Shown piece by piece: positions 10,401 through 19,355 of a stretch of DNA of 64,000 bases. Below the pieces are notes generated by a model that was not told where the DNA came from, searched no databases, and was given only the letters and a program-made list of their open reading frames with translations. The number at the start of each line of letters is the position of its first letter. Position 1 is the stretch's first letter. Location: assembly GCA_023415935.1 (NCBI GenBank), contig JAEZIX010000026.1, positions 62,001-126,000 on the forward strand. Reading direction: 5' to 3'. This DNA is from Cyanobacteria bacterium OH_CDB_20. GTDB lineage: Bacteria > Cyanobacteriota > Vampirovibrionia > Gastranaerophilales > Gastranaerophilaceae. The position numbers were made by a program, and so were the translations under genes.

Positions 10401-10976
10401 CTCTTCTAAAATAATCATAGACTTTTCAACACGGTCTTCAACTGTTTGAAGCTCGTTTGTAGCCTGATCTATACGTCTGTTAAAATCAGCGACACCAGCT
10501 ATTTCATCGATTATTTTTCTTCTTTCGCCAGCAGAGCAGTTTGTAATACTTGTTACATCACCTTGCATCATTACGTTGTAGCTGTTAGGGGTGATATTGT
10601 GTTTTTCAAGTTTTGAGTGAATTTCAGATAATGTTGCAATTTTATCGTTTAAGTAATAAATACTATTAAAGCCCTGAGAAGATTTTCTTATTCTTCTTCC
10701 TATTGCGATATTTTCTTCTTCAGGATTTTCAGTACCGAAAACAACCTTTACAAAGGCTTCATTTCTGTTGTTATGGGTTGATATAAAATCAAATAATTTT
10801 TCTGCTCTTAAAGTTCTTGAAGTAGAAAGTCCAAGCGCAAAAAGAACACTGTCAATGATATTACTTTTCCCTGAACCGTTAGGTCCTGAAATTGTTGTAA
10901 AACCTTTCAAAAAAGGGATGTTAATTTCATTGGCAAAGGATTTGAAGTTGTCAATTTCCAGCTCTTTTATATACAT
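7479..10976 (-). CDS. smc: Chromosome condensin ATPase SMC
   Basis: SMC forms long antiparallel coiled-coil dimers that extrude and organise DNA loops. Seen in 1165 residues: N-terminal Walker A GPNGSGKS at 31-38; a first long Glu/Lys-rich coiled coil to about 500; a hinge (about 505-660, with the GGRMKNIVVDDE and GGSRQKSGL elements); a second coiled coil; and the C-terminal ABC signature (MSGGEKSLTALAFVF) and Walker B/D-loop (FYAFDEVDANLD). Length is typical. It is the first gene of a four-gene minus-strand operon; a good sigma-70-like promoter lies just upstream (TTGACT, 17-base spacer, TCTAAT). Confidence 0.96.
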   Translation of the reverse strand: MYIKELEIDNFKSFANEINIPFLKGFTTISGPNGSGKSNIIDSVLFALGLSTSRTLRAEKLFDFISTHNNRNEAFVKVVFGTENPEEENIAIGRRIRKSSQGFNSIYYLNDKIATLSEIHSKLEKHNITPNSYNVMMQGDVTSITNCSAGERRKIIDEIAGVADFNRRIDQATNELQTVEDRVEKSMIILEEINTRIEQLKEEREVALKYQKLKDEKTVLESQITTVRYFDIKKSIERVHESILDFNKKKKLEEVKLEKLQDSLKEVKAKYDEIAELVKTNGEAEQIEIKKQVEELKGKIATKQNASNYAEKNIHDNLRTIENAKNGIESLKQKIENTNKKIEEKENEIKDIEKNIEIQKQELNRILEEYSGLTQTAEQHINKRNALRKNLETLKDEELKLQKESIPLESDLSNSKKELEAARKVIVEQNDFKANFAGNKDKLELQVNELSKELEDYKIVQQNVMYELDKTKNELQDKSYNVQMAYRKIAELQARKNAYEEMNLGRAIDTVINAKIDGVHAPLMQLGKVDEEYSTALEVAMGGRMKNIVVDDEYVAKVAIDILKSANAGTATFLPLSKIKKAPKSLRLPKDKGVVDFAINLVDFDDDYLDAFYHALGETLIVEDYESARKLIGQYRMVTLDGSLFEKSGAISGGSRQKSGLKFSQNQSDELNTFKDRLKEFENEVKGLEQKRKDLEIKQDKVRVDYSSSMNTLNSAKMELNNLVKNSDDADKVIKEKEALIKDLEVKISKVEKQLDKFEEKQIDINSKLLEVESEIKEIESKMSEGELAKLKEMTESVENNIKKYQSKVLSCQNDINDLNRDITFNEEVIKTREDQIVKLLDDNKTLEQDKLKYQEEIKEIEVQVVELEEKIKELGSKLIELQTQRDAVQNELLEVEKQKNITTNDIERMAEQIESFKARRRELDPELEEVINELKQANIDISALEPVELSTEEITGKIQRLQKRMEDLEPVNMRAIEAYDEVIGRQNELKTKLETLSKEKEQIMQRLSGYEDLKKETFLKTYNSINENFKEVFAQLSDGEGTLVLENPENPFLGGLTIEAQPRDKKKQRLEAMSGGEKSLTALAFVFSIQRHMPAPFYAFDEVDANLDGVNVEKLAHIVQKQSENTQFIVVSHRKPMIESANRTIGVTQKEKGKSKVTGVKLRD

Positions 10977-11018
10977 ATTTTATGAATATTCACCCGAAGT
11001 CTAGACTTATACATATTA

Positions 11019-11047
11019 ATTAGACAACAAATAAGCCTAATAGTCAA
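11019..11047 (-). promoter_or_regulatory. Predicted sigma-70 promoter of smc operon
   Basis: Read on the minus strand: -35 TTGACT (11047-11042), a 17-base spacer, -10 TCTAAT (11024-11019), about 40 bases before the smc ATG. The match and spacing are good; this is prediction from pattern only. Confidence 0.5.
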
Positions 11048-11129
11048 AAACGTTAACAAATATAAAAATGTTTTTTCTTTTGGGCAAAGTTGTGTACAAT
11101 ATTAATGAATACTCTTGGGGAAATAGTCA

Positions 11130-12224
11130 ATGGGAAATTTTGATATAGTTAAATTTTTAACTGAAGCAGTCGAAAAAGGTGTTTCTGATATTCATCTTAA
11201 GACTGATGAGGCGCCTGCTTTAAGGCGTGACGGCAAAATTTATAAAACAAATTTACCTCCATTAACCGAACTTGAAATACTTGAAATAATGGATATTATT
11301 TTGCCTAATAGTATTAAAAATAAAGCATTTGAGGTCTTTGACCTCGACTTTGCCTATGAAATCAAAGGAATCTCCCGTTTCAGGGTAAATTTGTCAAGAG
11401 GGCTAGGAAAACTTGCAATTGTAATCAGGGTTATTTCGTATGAAATACTTACAGTTGACCAGCTTAACCTTCCTAAAGTTATTGAAAAATTTGCTCATTT
11501 AAATAGCGGCATCGTTCTTATCACAGGGGCAACAGGCTCGGGGAAATCTACAACAATTGCTTCATTAATCGATTATATAAACCAAAACTATCAAAAACAC
11601 ATAATTACAATTGAAGATCCTGTTGAGTATATTTTTTCGGACAAAAAATCTGTTATTACCCAAAGGCAAATTGAAATTGATACAGCAACCTTCCCTGATG
11701 GTATTAAATACGCATTAAGACAAGATCCTGATGTTATTCTAATCGGTGAAATAAGAGACTTTGAAACTATGCAAAGTGCCTTAAAGGCATCGGAAACAGG
11801 TCACCTGGTGTTTGCAACACTTCACACAAATGATGCGATACAAACAATCAACAGAATGGTTAACTTCTATGAGCCTCAAGATAGAGATTTTGTTAGAAAG
11901 CAACTTGCAGAAACCTTAAAAGGCACTGTTTCTCAAAAACTTATTCCTCGTCAGGATACAGTTGGAAGAATTCCAGCGTGTGAGGTTTTGGTAGTAACTC
12001 CTACCGTAAAAGATTTTATTATAAAAAATCAACTTGAAGACCTGTATGACCTTGTAAGAAAAGGTTCTTTTGACCACATGCTTACTTTGAACCGCTCTCT
12101 TTATGATTTGGTTTATAAAAAAATAATATCCCCTGAGAGTGCGCTTTATTACTCTGACAATAAAGTTGAACTTCAGCAGTATTTAAGAGGAGCTTACCAC
12201 GGAACTTCTTCAAAAATTAACTAG
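11130..12224 (+). CDS. pilT: Type IV pilus retraction ATPase PilT
   Basis: PilT is the hexameric cytosolic ATPase that disassembles type IV pili and powers twitching. The 364-residue protein opens with the typical LTEAVEKGVSDIHLKTDEAPALRRDGK PAS-like region, then Walker A (ITGATGSGKSTT), Asp box (IITIEDPVEYIF), Walker B (DVILIGEIRDFETM) and His box (GHLVFATLHTNDA), all intact. A C-terminal GRIPACEVLVVTPTVKDFI segment supports PilT over PilB. A prepilin (46232) and a degenerate PilB-like ATPase (37867) elsewhere in the window suggest a working pilus system. recO follows after 14 bases. Confidence 0.9.
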   Translation: MGNFDIVKFLTEAVEKGVSDIHLKTDEAPALRRDGKIYKTNLPPLTELEILEIMDIILPNSIKNKAFEVFDLDFAYEIKGISRFRVNLSRGLGKLAIVIRVISYEILTVDQLNLPKVIEKFAHLNSGIVLITGATGSGKSTTIASLIDYINQNYQKHIITIEDPVEYIFSDKKSVITQRQIEIDTATFPDGIKYALRQDPDVILIGEIRDFETMQSALKASETGHLVFATLHTNDAIQTINRMVNFYEPQDRDFVRKQLAETLKGTVSQKLIPRQDTVGRIPACEVLVVTPTVKDFIIKNQLEDLYDLVRKGSFDHMLTLNRSLYDLVYKKIISPESALYYSDNKVELQQYLRGAYHGTSSKIN

Positions 12225-12238
12225 TAAAAGAGCTTTAA

Positions 12239-13027
12239 ATGCAAAATTTCATGACTAATGCCATAAATCTTCAATCGTACAATCTTTCAGAATCTGACAA
12301 GATTATTGTCATGTATTCAAAAGAAAAAGGTTTGATTAGGGGAGTTGCAAAAGGCTCTAAAAAGGCTTCAAGTAAACTTGGCGGAAGAATGGAGATGCTT
12401 GTTGCTAACAAGTTAATGCTCCATAAAGGTAGAAATCTTGATACAATCTGTCAGGCAGAAGCATTAAATACCTTTTTCAACCTGAGAAACGATATGGATA
12501 AGCTATTCTATTCTATGTATACGGCTGAAATTGTTAAGAATTTTGGTGTAGAAGATGATCCTAACAGCGAAGAAATTTACAACTTGTTTTTCTCATTTTT
12601 AGAATCTATGGCAAACGCTCCTAAAAAACTTGATATTATGCTTGCTGTTATTCGTTTTCAGCTTAAGATAATGCATATTTCAGGCTATTCTTTAGAACTT
12701 TCGCAATGTACAAAGTGTGGCCAAAATATCGAGAAAGAAGAATTGTTCTTTTCTTTTGAACAAGGCGGAGTGGTATGTGAATGCTGCAAACCTTCTTCAC
12801 TTGTTTCTACAAGATTTCATTATAAAATAAGGGATTTTTTAAAAGCTCTTTTAGAAGCAGATTTTGCTGAAAAAACGAAATATGATGACCTTGCAACAGA
12901 GAGAATTTGTGATTTCTGTTTTGAACTTTTAAAAAAATATATTGAATACTATTCGCCAAGACAATTCAAAACTACATCCATGCTTGAGAACATAAAAAGT
13001 ACTGAAAATTTAGTTATTTCAAAATAA
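12239..13027 (+). CDS. recO: DNA repair protein RecO
   Basis: RecO loads RecA with RecR at single-strand gaps. Seen: N-terminal OB fold (LQSYNLSESDKIIVMYSKEKGLIRGVAKGSKKASSKLGGRME...), the helical middle, and a zinc-finger region with two Cys pairs (CTKCG at about 157-160 and CECC about 30 residues later). 262 residues is normal. It is followed 14 bases on by deoC and preceded by pilT with similar spacing, consistent with one transcript. Its partner recR is at 32247-32843. Confidence 0.9.
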   Translation: MQNFMTNAINLQSYNLSESDKIIVMYSKEKGLIRGVAKGSKKASSKLGGRMEMLVANKLMLHKGRNLDTICQAEALNTFFNLRNDMDKLFYSMYTAEIVKNFGVEDDPNSEEIYNLFFSFLESMANAPKKLDIMLAVIRFQLKIMHISGYSLELSQCTKCGQNIEKEELFFSFEQGGVVCECCKPSSLVSTRFHYKIRDFLKALLEADFAEKTKYDDLATERICDFCFELLKKYIEYYSPRQFKTTSMLENIKSTENLVISK

Positions 13028-13041
13028 AACGGGAGTTTACC

Positions 13042-13689
13042 ATGAATATTGCAGAATATATTGAACATACATTACTAAAACCGGATGCTACAAAAGAAGA
13101 ACTTGAAAAGGTTCTTAAAGAAGCTAAAGAACATAATTTTAAAGGTGTTTGTATTAATCCAATCAACGTAAAGATTGCAAAAGAATATCTAAAAGACACT
13201 GATGTTAAAGTCGTAACAGTTGTTGGATTTCCTCTTGGAGCTTCTTTGACTGAAGTAAAAGTTTTTGAAGCAAAGAAAGCTATCGAAGATGGCGCAGATG
13301 AAATTGATATGGTTATTGCTATTCAAGCTGTTAAAAATAAGGACTGGGACTATGTTAGAAAAGATATCGCTGAAGTGAAAAAAGCATGTGGTAATCATAT
13401 TTTAAAAGTTATTATTGAAACAGACCTTATTACAGAAGAAGAAATAATTAAATCTTGCGAAGTTGCAATTGAAGCGAAAGCTGATTTTGTAAAAACCTCT
13501 ACAGGATTTGTCAAAGACGGAGTTGGCGCAAAAGTTGAAGACGTTAAACTTATGCACAAAATTGTTAAACCTCATGGCTTGAGAGTAAAAGCCTCAGGAG
13601 GAATTAGAGATAAAGAAAAAGCATTAAAATTAATCGATGTCGGAGCATCAAGACTTGGAACAAGTGCAGGGGTTAAAATAAACTCATAA
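13042..13689 (+). CDS. deoC: Deoxyribose-phosphate aldolase
   Basis: DeoC cleaves 2-deoxyribose-5-phosphate to glyceraldehyde-3-phosphate and acetaldehyde in deoxynucleoside catabolism. The 215-residue TIM barrel has the Schiff-base lysine K151 in VKTSTGF, the proton-relay lysine K183 in RVKASGGIR, the substrate-site DEIDMVI strand (about 86-92) and the phosphate-site GASRLGTS at the end. A good GGGAG site precedes the ATG. It is the third gene in the pilT-recO-deoC run; there is no functional link to those genes. Confidence 0.95.
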   Translation: MNIAEYIEHTLLKPDATKEELEKVLKEAKEHNFKGVCINPINVKIAKEYLKDTDVKVVTVVGFPLGASLTEVKVFEAKKAIEDGADEIDMVIAIQAVKNKDWDYVRKDIAEVKKACGNHILKVIIETDLITEEEIIKSCEVAIEAKADFVKTSTGFVKDGVGAKVEDVKLMHKIVKPHGLRVKASGGIRDKEKALKLIDVGASRLGTSAGVKINS

Positions 13690-13705
13690 CTTTGACTTTA
13701 ATAAT

Positions 13706-13894
13706 TTATAATTTTAGAGCTTTTTTGGTAAGAAAAAGCGACAAGACAAAAACAGGAACAATACACATATATAGTCTACTAAGATTTCTTTTGAAATTTA
13801 CGCTAGGTTTTTCCGGAGGATTCCCCCTTAAGCGTTTTTTGAAATTTGTTTGATTCTGGCTATATTTGTATGATTGTATCCTGTTTATTCTCAT
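13706..13894 (-). CDS. Small tagged membrane protein, unknown
   Basis: 62 residues, family not recognised. It begins MRINRIQSYKYSQNQTNF-K, the N-terminal pattern shared by many proteins in this window, and has one hydrophobic segment near the end (CIVPVFVLSLFLT). AAGAAGAG precedes the ATG. It follows the GH13-like gene by only about 23 bases, so it is probably the last gene of that operon. Confidence 0.6.
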   Translation of the reverse strand: MRINRIQSYKYSQNQTNFKKRLRGNPPEKPSVNFKRNLSRLYMCIVPVFVLSLFLTKKALKL

Positions 13895-13917
13895 CTTGCT
13901 CTTCTTTTTATAAATTT

Positions 13918-15660
13918 TTATAAGTTTTGTTTGAGAACTTCAAGTCCGGATTTTTCTATGTCAGGAGTATTTATCTCAAAGACATGAACTCTTGATGAAC
14001 CCAAATCAACTCTTAGCTTATCATTGTCAGCTTGTACTGTACTTGGATCGCCGTAGTTAGGAAGTTCGTTAGTAAGTTTTTCAGTTGATTTTAGTCCAGG
14101 TATTTGGATTACACCGGTTTGTCTGCCATCAATGTCTCTATTTGCAACAACAAGTATTGTTTTTCCGTTTAGATGTCTTGCAAATGCGATAATTCTGTCA
14201 TCCGGATTATCTGTTTTTAATGGGATAAATGAACCTTTTGTGATGATATCTTCATATTTTTTTCTCATTTCCATAGCAGATTTGAAGAAATCGCCAACTT
14301 CAGGATGATCTCCGATTAAAGGTCTAGACGCGTTGAAAATATCAGGTCTTCCGTGGTGGACTGTGCATTCATGGTTATCTGTTTTTGTTTCAGGGTCTGT
14401 TTTTCCTTCAAAATCGTACAAATAATCATCACCTGATTGATATCCATCCATCATGTAAGGATTTAACATAGGTAATGTTGCTTGCATGCCTGAAACTAGG
14501 TTAATGAAATTAGGGCCGCCGTTGAACATCAAGGATATATCATCGTGAGTGCCGAAAGAACCGATTAAAGACTTACCTTTTTCAAGATCTTTTGACATTT
14601 CAAGGTTTTGTTTTACATAATCATGTAGTTGACCTGCTTTTGTCCATTCGTGGAATATATGGTATTGGCCATAATAGCTGTCAAAACCTGCTTTTAAAGC
14701 ATCTTCAGGTCTATCATAATTCATATTGATTTGCGGAGAAGCATCTTCATATGTATAACTTTCTGCAAGCCAAGCAAATTCAGGATCTTTTGATCTTGAG
14801 TAAGGAATTATTATATCCCAGAATTGGGTTGGTTTTGTTCTTGAAACGTCAGCACGGATGCCGTCAAATCCAAGATCTACACACATATCAACATATTTTC
14901 TATGTAAATCAACTAAACCAGGATTCAATTCTTTTTTAGTTTCATCTTTCCAAGGATTGAACATTCTGATGTCGTTCCATCCGCCAGGAGTCTTTGGTAC
15001 GCCGTTTCTTTCGAATGCCATAAGGTCAGGTCTTTCTTTGAACAAGTCAAAAGAAGCACAACTAGGTAAGTCAAGCATTACAGATATACCGCGTTTGTGA
15101 GCTTCGTCAATAAATGTTTTTAATTGTTCTTCAACCGGTCTTGGATCTTTAGGATCTGCTAATTCAGGATCAATTTTCAAGAAATCTGCAGGTGAATACA
15201 ATGAACCTGCTGTTCCAAAAGCATTTTCCTTTCCAGGAGGGTGAATTGGAAGCATATGGATTGTGTTTATTCCTAATTTATTTAATTCATCAAGTCTTTC
15301 GATTGCATTAATAAAAGTACCTTTTTGGTCTTTATCGCCTCTTATAAGTTCATTTCCATCAACGTTTTTTGCATTGAAACTTCTAGGAATAATTCCCATA
15401 ATTACGGCTTGATTATTTTGGAAAGTTGTTCTTAAGTGGTTGTTCCAGCCGGTTCTTTTATGTGCAGGAGTTTCGTTTACTTTGTTTATTGAAACACTTG
15501 CATTTATTCCGGATTGGTTCAAATATTGTTGTAGCAAATTGGAAGATTCTTCAGTTGGCTGTTTAACCTCAACTGCAGGAACAGGTTGATTTTGAACTAC
15601 CGGTTTTTGTAATTCCGCAGTTTGATTTACAGGAGTGAATTTGTCTATGAAGTTTGCCAT
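13918..15660 (-). CDS. GH13 (alpha-amylase family) glycosidase-like protein
   Basis: 580 residues. A TIM-barrel catalytic domain carries GH13 conserved regions: INTIHMLPIHPPG (region I), GFDGIRADVSR with the nucleophile Asp (near 267), AWLAESY with the acid/base Glu (near 298) and SFGTHDD with the transition-state Asp (near 371); a beta-sandwich C-terminal part follows. GH13 enzymes hydrolyse or transfer alpha-glucans. The N-terminal 75 residues are Gln/Pro/Asn-rich, with no signal peptide. The ATG overlaps the stop of the upstream giant membrane protein (TAATG), implying coupled translation. This suggests a glycogen/maltodextrin task tied to those membrane proteins; substrate unknown. Confidence 0.85.
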   Translation of the reverse strand: MANFIDKFTPVNQTAELQKPVVQNQPVPAVEVKQPTEESSNLLQQYLNQSGINASVSINKVNETPAHKRTGWNNHLRTTFQNNQAVIMGIIPRSFNAKNVDGNELIRGDKDQKGTFINAIERLDELNKLGINTIHMLPIHPPGKENAFGTAGSLYSPADFLKIDPELADPKDPRPVEEQLKTFIDEAHKRGISVMLDLPSCASFDLFKERPDLMAFERNGVPKTPGGWNDIRMFNPWKDETKKELNPGLVDLHRKYVDMCVDLGFDGIRADVSRTKPTQFWDIIIPYSRSKDPEFAWLAESYTYEDASPQINMNYDRPEDALKAGFDSYYGQYHIFHEWTKAGQLHDYVKQNLEMSKDLEKGKSLIGSFGTHDDISLMFNGGPNFINLVSGMQATLPMLNPYMMDGYQSGDDYLYDFEGKTDPETKTDNHECTVHHGRPDIFNASRPLIGDHPEVGDFFKSAMEMRKKYEDIITKGSFIPLKTDNPDDRIIAFARHLNGKTILVVANRDIDGRQTGVIQIPGLKSTEKLTNELPNYGDPSTVQADNDKLRVDLGSSRVHVFEINTPDIEKSGLEVLKQNL

Positions 15661-18600
15661 TATTTGTTATCTCCTTTGATTGAAGAGTCTTTTCTTCCGA
15701 AAAATAGTTCTGCTAACAATGTTGTTCCTACTAGAACAGCAGCTGCACCGCCGAACATTTTTAGCCATTTTTTAGAGTTGAATGTAGTATCGGCATGTTC
15801 TTTAATAGTATCTACTAAAGATTTTGCTACAAGTCTATGTTTGAGGTCAGGTTTTGCAGCGCCTTCAAGGCCGATTAAATCTCTACCTACGTATCTCCAG
15901 TTTGATGAAACACCGATGTAGTTGATAAAATCTTCTCTTAATTGTACTATGCCCTTTCTAAAGCTAGGGAATAAAGATTTTGTTGTTTGTTCGCCAGCTT
16001 GCTCAAGTGCTTTAACTGTAGTTCCATCGAAATCTTGTTGGTATAAGATATGCATTATTGCTCTATATTCATCGGCAGATGCAAATAGTTTTTCAGTTTG
16101 TAGGGTTATTTTTCCTTCAGTTATAGTATTTTTGATTTTTCCTATAATTTCTTCAATTCTGCCATTGTCATAATTGCTCATTGAATCTGCTATATTTGCC
16201 CAGAATAATCTGTTGTCTTCATAGTCTCTTAATGCGTTGCTTAAGGCATCTTTTTGTTTGTTATTTCTTACAAAATCAAGCAGGAAGCCTTTTAGTTTTT
16301 CAGCGTCGTTATATTTCGCTAGTTTTTCTGAAATCAAGTTTGTGATTTTTGCTTCGATTTGAGCAATATCATCATTAGCTAAAGAACGGTTAATTTCTTC
16401 AATGATGTATTCTGTATTTTTTCTATTCTCAGCTGAAGACCATTTCGCGTCAGAAATGCTTTGTAATGCTTTGTGGTATTCGCTTGCTAGTTTTATTTTT
16501 CTTCCGAAAACACCTTCAAGTGCTTCACGAATATCAGATCTTCCTTGAGCAGGAGCTAATATTTGTCCGATATGACCTTTTGCAAAACCTTTTTTCACGT
16601 AATCAAGAGCTTCTTCAGTTATTTGTGCCAATTCTTCATCTTTTTGTTTTTGTCCAAGTTTGTCTTCTACTAGAGACTTAACAAGTCCTTTTCTTTTTTC
16701 GACATCTGAACAGCACATTATTCTTCCAAGTTCATCTGCTACAGAATCACCATTTGCTTGGAATAGCTCTTGTGCCAAGCTTCCCATTGGAGGGAAATTT
16801 GCTATTGTTTTTGCAAGGCTAGAAACATTTTTGGTTCTTTGGATATATTCAACAGCATCTTTAGTTAAATCTTCTATATATTTTGCATCGTTAGATCCTG
16901 CAAATTGTTCTTTTATAAGAGTTCTGACAGCTTGTTCTCTTTGAGCAATATCTTGAGTGCCCATAATTTCATCAACTTGTTTGATAATCCATTCAGCTTT
17001 TCCACTGTCATCTTTCATCAAGCGGTATAGCTTTTGAGTTAAGTTAGGTTCTTTTTTAATAGTATCAAATTCATTAACCAAAGCATCTGCTGATACATTT
17101 CTGGTTACATACTCTTTTACTAAAGCGTCTAATTTTGATAAACTATCAATTCTTGCTTGGCTAGGCGCAGGGTATTTTTCTGCCAATAATTTCTTAATTT
17201 CTTGTTCTCTTTCTTCTGGTGTAGCAAGACCCATAATTTCATCAAATTTTTGAATTAGTTCTTTAATTTTAGCTTTTTCTTTATCATCAGCAGTAACATC
17301 TACTGACATCATAGCTAATCTTTGAACTAATTTATGTTCTCCAGCTGTTTCACGTAACATGCTAACTTTTAAGTCGCGGTTTTTAACTTCACCTTTCTTT
17401 CTGCCAGAAACGCTTCCTAGCATTTCTTCCCATAAGAATTCTTGAATTTGGCGAGGTGATGCATTTAATCCGTCGATATGACCACCAAGTGCTCTTAATT
17501 GTTTTTCAACAGTTCCTGAGTTAATTCTTTTAAATACATCAAGTGATTCAAACATTCTGTAGAAGCAAGCTCTTGCTCCTAGCATTTCGTAGTCAACCAT
17601 TTGTTCTAAGGCATTTTTAAGTGAGCCAACAGTAGTTGTGCGAAGACCTTTTTCAATATCTTGACCTACAAATGTTTCTGCGATGTCGCCAAAACCTGCA
17701 TTTTTAAATTTTGTTGCTGCATCGCCAGTAGCACTGCCTATTGCTGCTTTTACTGTTTCTTCAAAACTTTTACCAGAGATAGGATCTATTAATCTTGTTG
17801 AAAGAGTTTGGTCATATTCTTCAATTGCAGCTGCCATTTGTTGTATAGCATTTTCATATTCGCCGTGTTCAGTTTTTGAAAGTGCTTCAAGTTTGCTGAC
17901 AAGAAGATTTTTTGTATCCATTCCGCCTGCTTTTGCCTTAATTATATCATCCTTATTTATGCCAAGAATTTCAAAGAATTTGTTATTAACTTTTCCCCAT
18001 TGATGTGCAATGAAAGAATCCGGAGTTTGTGCAACTCTAGCATTTATATATTCTTGGAATACAGCTCTGTCTGCATTGAAGTTTGCAAATAAATCAGACA
18101 TTTTTGTTAATTCAGCCTTGCGAGCGTTTACGGTTAAAGCTCTTGAGATTGGTGTTTGCATTCTTAAAGAGTTTGATAGATTTTCTTTTAATGCTTCTCT
18201 TTCAAGCAATGATACTTCTTCTCCGCAACGACCCATGATTTCTGAGATAACAGATTCAGTTGCTTGTTCGTATGGTTTTCCTGAAGATAAAGTTGTTTCT
18301 ATGATTTCTTTAAATTCTTTAGAGTTAATACCCGTAATATCAAATAGCTCTTCATTATCTTCAAGTAAGCCTGCGATAGCTTTCTCGTTTAATGTTAATA
18401 AAGGTGCTCCTGACATTGATTTTAATTGTTTTATAATACCATCGCGGCAAGAAGGTAAATCAACTGAAAGATCATTGGCAACACTGTTTATGACTTCTTC
18501 TGTCATTTCTTTGTCACCATATGTTTTAAAAATTCTTTCAAGATTTTCTTTTGCTGCAGTTGATGCTTTTTTATATTCTTCTGCTTGGATTTCTTGCTTT

Positions 18601-19355
18601 TTGATAGGATCCATTAATTCTGATAAATTTTTAGAAGATTTATCAAGGCGAGTCTTTAATTGTTTTTGAGCTATAGGTTTTTCAGCTCCAGAACATATTA
18701 GTGAACTCATAATCGGTGTAGCAAAACCTGCTGTCATCATCCATAGAGTATTTCCTTGGACAGCGATTTTTTGTGCAGTTGCTTTAATTGCGTCATTTCT
18801 ATTTGGAAGGTCTCTGCTTATACCATTTTTATCACCAATTTTATCTAGTTCTTCTTGAGAAACTAGAGACCAAGGAACATATTTAGGGTCTTGGAAGAAT
18901 AACTTTTTACGATTTTCACTATCTTGGTATTTGCGGTGTATATCAACACCGGTTCTTAATTTTAAAGGTAATTGTATAAATAATTTAGGCCATAATGCCA
19001 TTGATGCGAAGAAACTTCCAAAACCTACAAATTCCATTGTTTTGCTTAATTTTAGAGGGTTTTTCATAAACAAATAAGTGGCAATAGCAAGAGAACCTAC
19101 TTTCATGCCGACATCATTCATTCTGCCAAGGTTGTGGTCATTAGATTTTCCTCTGACGCCTTTGCCGATATTTACTACATCTTTGCCTAAATCTTTTGCA
19201 TATTGGATAGGTGAGCCAAAAATTCTGCTTGGCAAAAGAGTTCCTTTGTCAACAAAAGGTTGAATACGATTTGCTGTGTTTATATCAAGCGGAGCAGCAG
19301 CTTGCGTATTATTTGTTTTAACTTTACTTAAATATGAAACCAACAAGTCTGCCAT
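15660..19355 (-). CDS. Giant helical membrane protein (1231 aa), lineage-specific
   Basis: I do not recognise a family. The frame is open to 19538, but the start is the ATG at 19355 (MADLLVSYLSKV): it overlaps the upstream stop as TAATG and has AGGAAAGGTG just before it. Hydrophobic segments lie at about residues 80-125 and 210-230 and a last one near 1205-1222 (FGGAAAVLVGTTLLAELFFG); between them are about 950 residues of mostly helical, charged sequence with repeated short helical blocks (EIMG...REQ.../LVKEYV.../LAQELF...), suggesting a repeat scaffold. The N-terminal unit (PLKLRTGVDI plus flanking membrane segments) is related to the upstream 353-residue protein. Possibly a membrane scaffold for the GH13-like enzyme. 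Confidence 0.75.
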   Translation of the reverse strand: MADLLVSYLSKVKTNNTQAAAPLDINTANRIQPFVDKGTLLPSRIFGSPIQYAKDLGKDVVNIGKGVRGKSNDHNLGRMNDVGMKVGSLAIATYLFMKNPLKLSKTMEFVGFGSFFASMALWPKLFIQLPLKLRTGVDIHRKYQDSENRKKLFFQDPKYVPWSLVSQEELDKIGDKNGISRDLPNRNDAIKATAQKIAVQGNTLWMMTAGFATPIMSSLICSGAEKPIAQKQLKTRLDKSSKNLSELMDPIKKQEIQAEEYKKASTAAKENLERIFKTYGDKEMTEEVINSVANDLSVDLPSCRDGIIKQLKSMSGAPLLTLNEKAIAGLLEDNEELFDITGINSKEFKEIIETTLSSGKPYEQATESVISEIMGRCGEEVSLLEREALKENLSNSLRMQTPISRALTVNARKAELTKMSDLFANFNADRAVFQEYINARVAQTPDSFIAHQWGKVNNKFFEILGINKDDIIKAKAGGMDTKNLLVSKLEALSKTEHGEYENAIQQMAAAIEEYDQTLSTRLIDPISGKSFEETVKAAIGSATGDAATKFKNAGFGDIAETFVGQDIEKGLRTTTVGSLKNALEQMVDYEMLGARACFYRMFESLDVFKRINSGTVEKQLRALGGHIDGLNASPRQIQEFLWEEMLGSVSGRKKGEVKNRDLKVSMLRETAGEHKLVQRLAMMSVDVTADDKEKAKIKELIQKFDEIMGLATPEEREQEIKKLLAEKYPAPSQARIDSLSKLDALVKEYVTRNVSADALVNEFDTIKKEPNLTQKLYRLMKDDSGKAEWIIKQVDEIMGTQDIAQREQAVRTLIKEQFAGSNDAKYIEDLTKDAVEYIQRTKNVSSLAKTIANFPPMGSLAQELFQANGDSVADELGRIMCCSDVEKRKGLVKSLVEDKLGQKQKDEELAQITEEALDYVKKGFAKGHIGQILAPAQGRSDIREALEGVFGRKIKLASEYHKALQSISDAKWSSAENRKNTEYIIEEINRSLANDDIAQIEAKITNLISEKLAKYNDAEKLKGFLLDFVRNNKQKDALSNALRDYEDNRLFWANIADSMSNYDNGRIEEIIGKIKNTITEGKITLQTEKLFASADEYRAIMHILYQQDFDGTTVKALEQAGEQTTKSLFPSFRKGIVQLREDFINYIGVSSNWRYVGRDLIGLEGAAKPDLKHRLVAKSLVDTIKEHADTTFNSKKWLKMFGGAAAVLVGTTLLAELFFGRKDSSIKGDNK

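Noticed and set aside
15622..18669. Several plus-strand ORFs of 70-219 codons
   Set aside because: All are antisense shadows of the 1231-residue gene, which has a good start, coupled junctions and coding-like composition.
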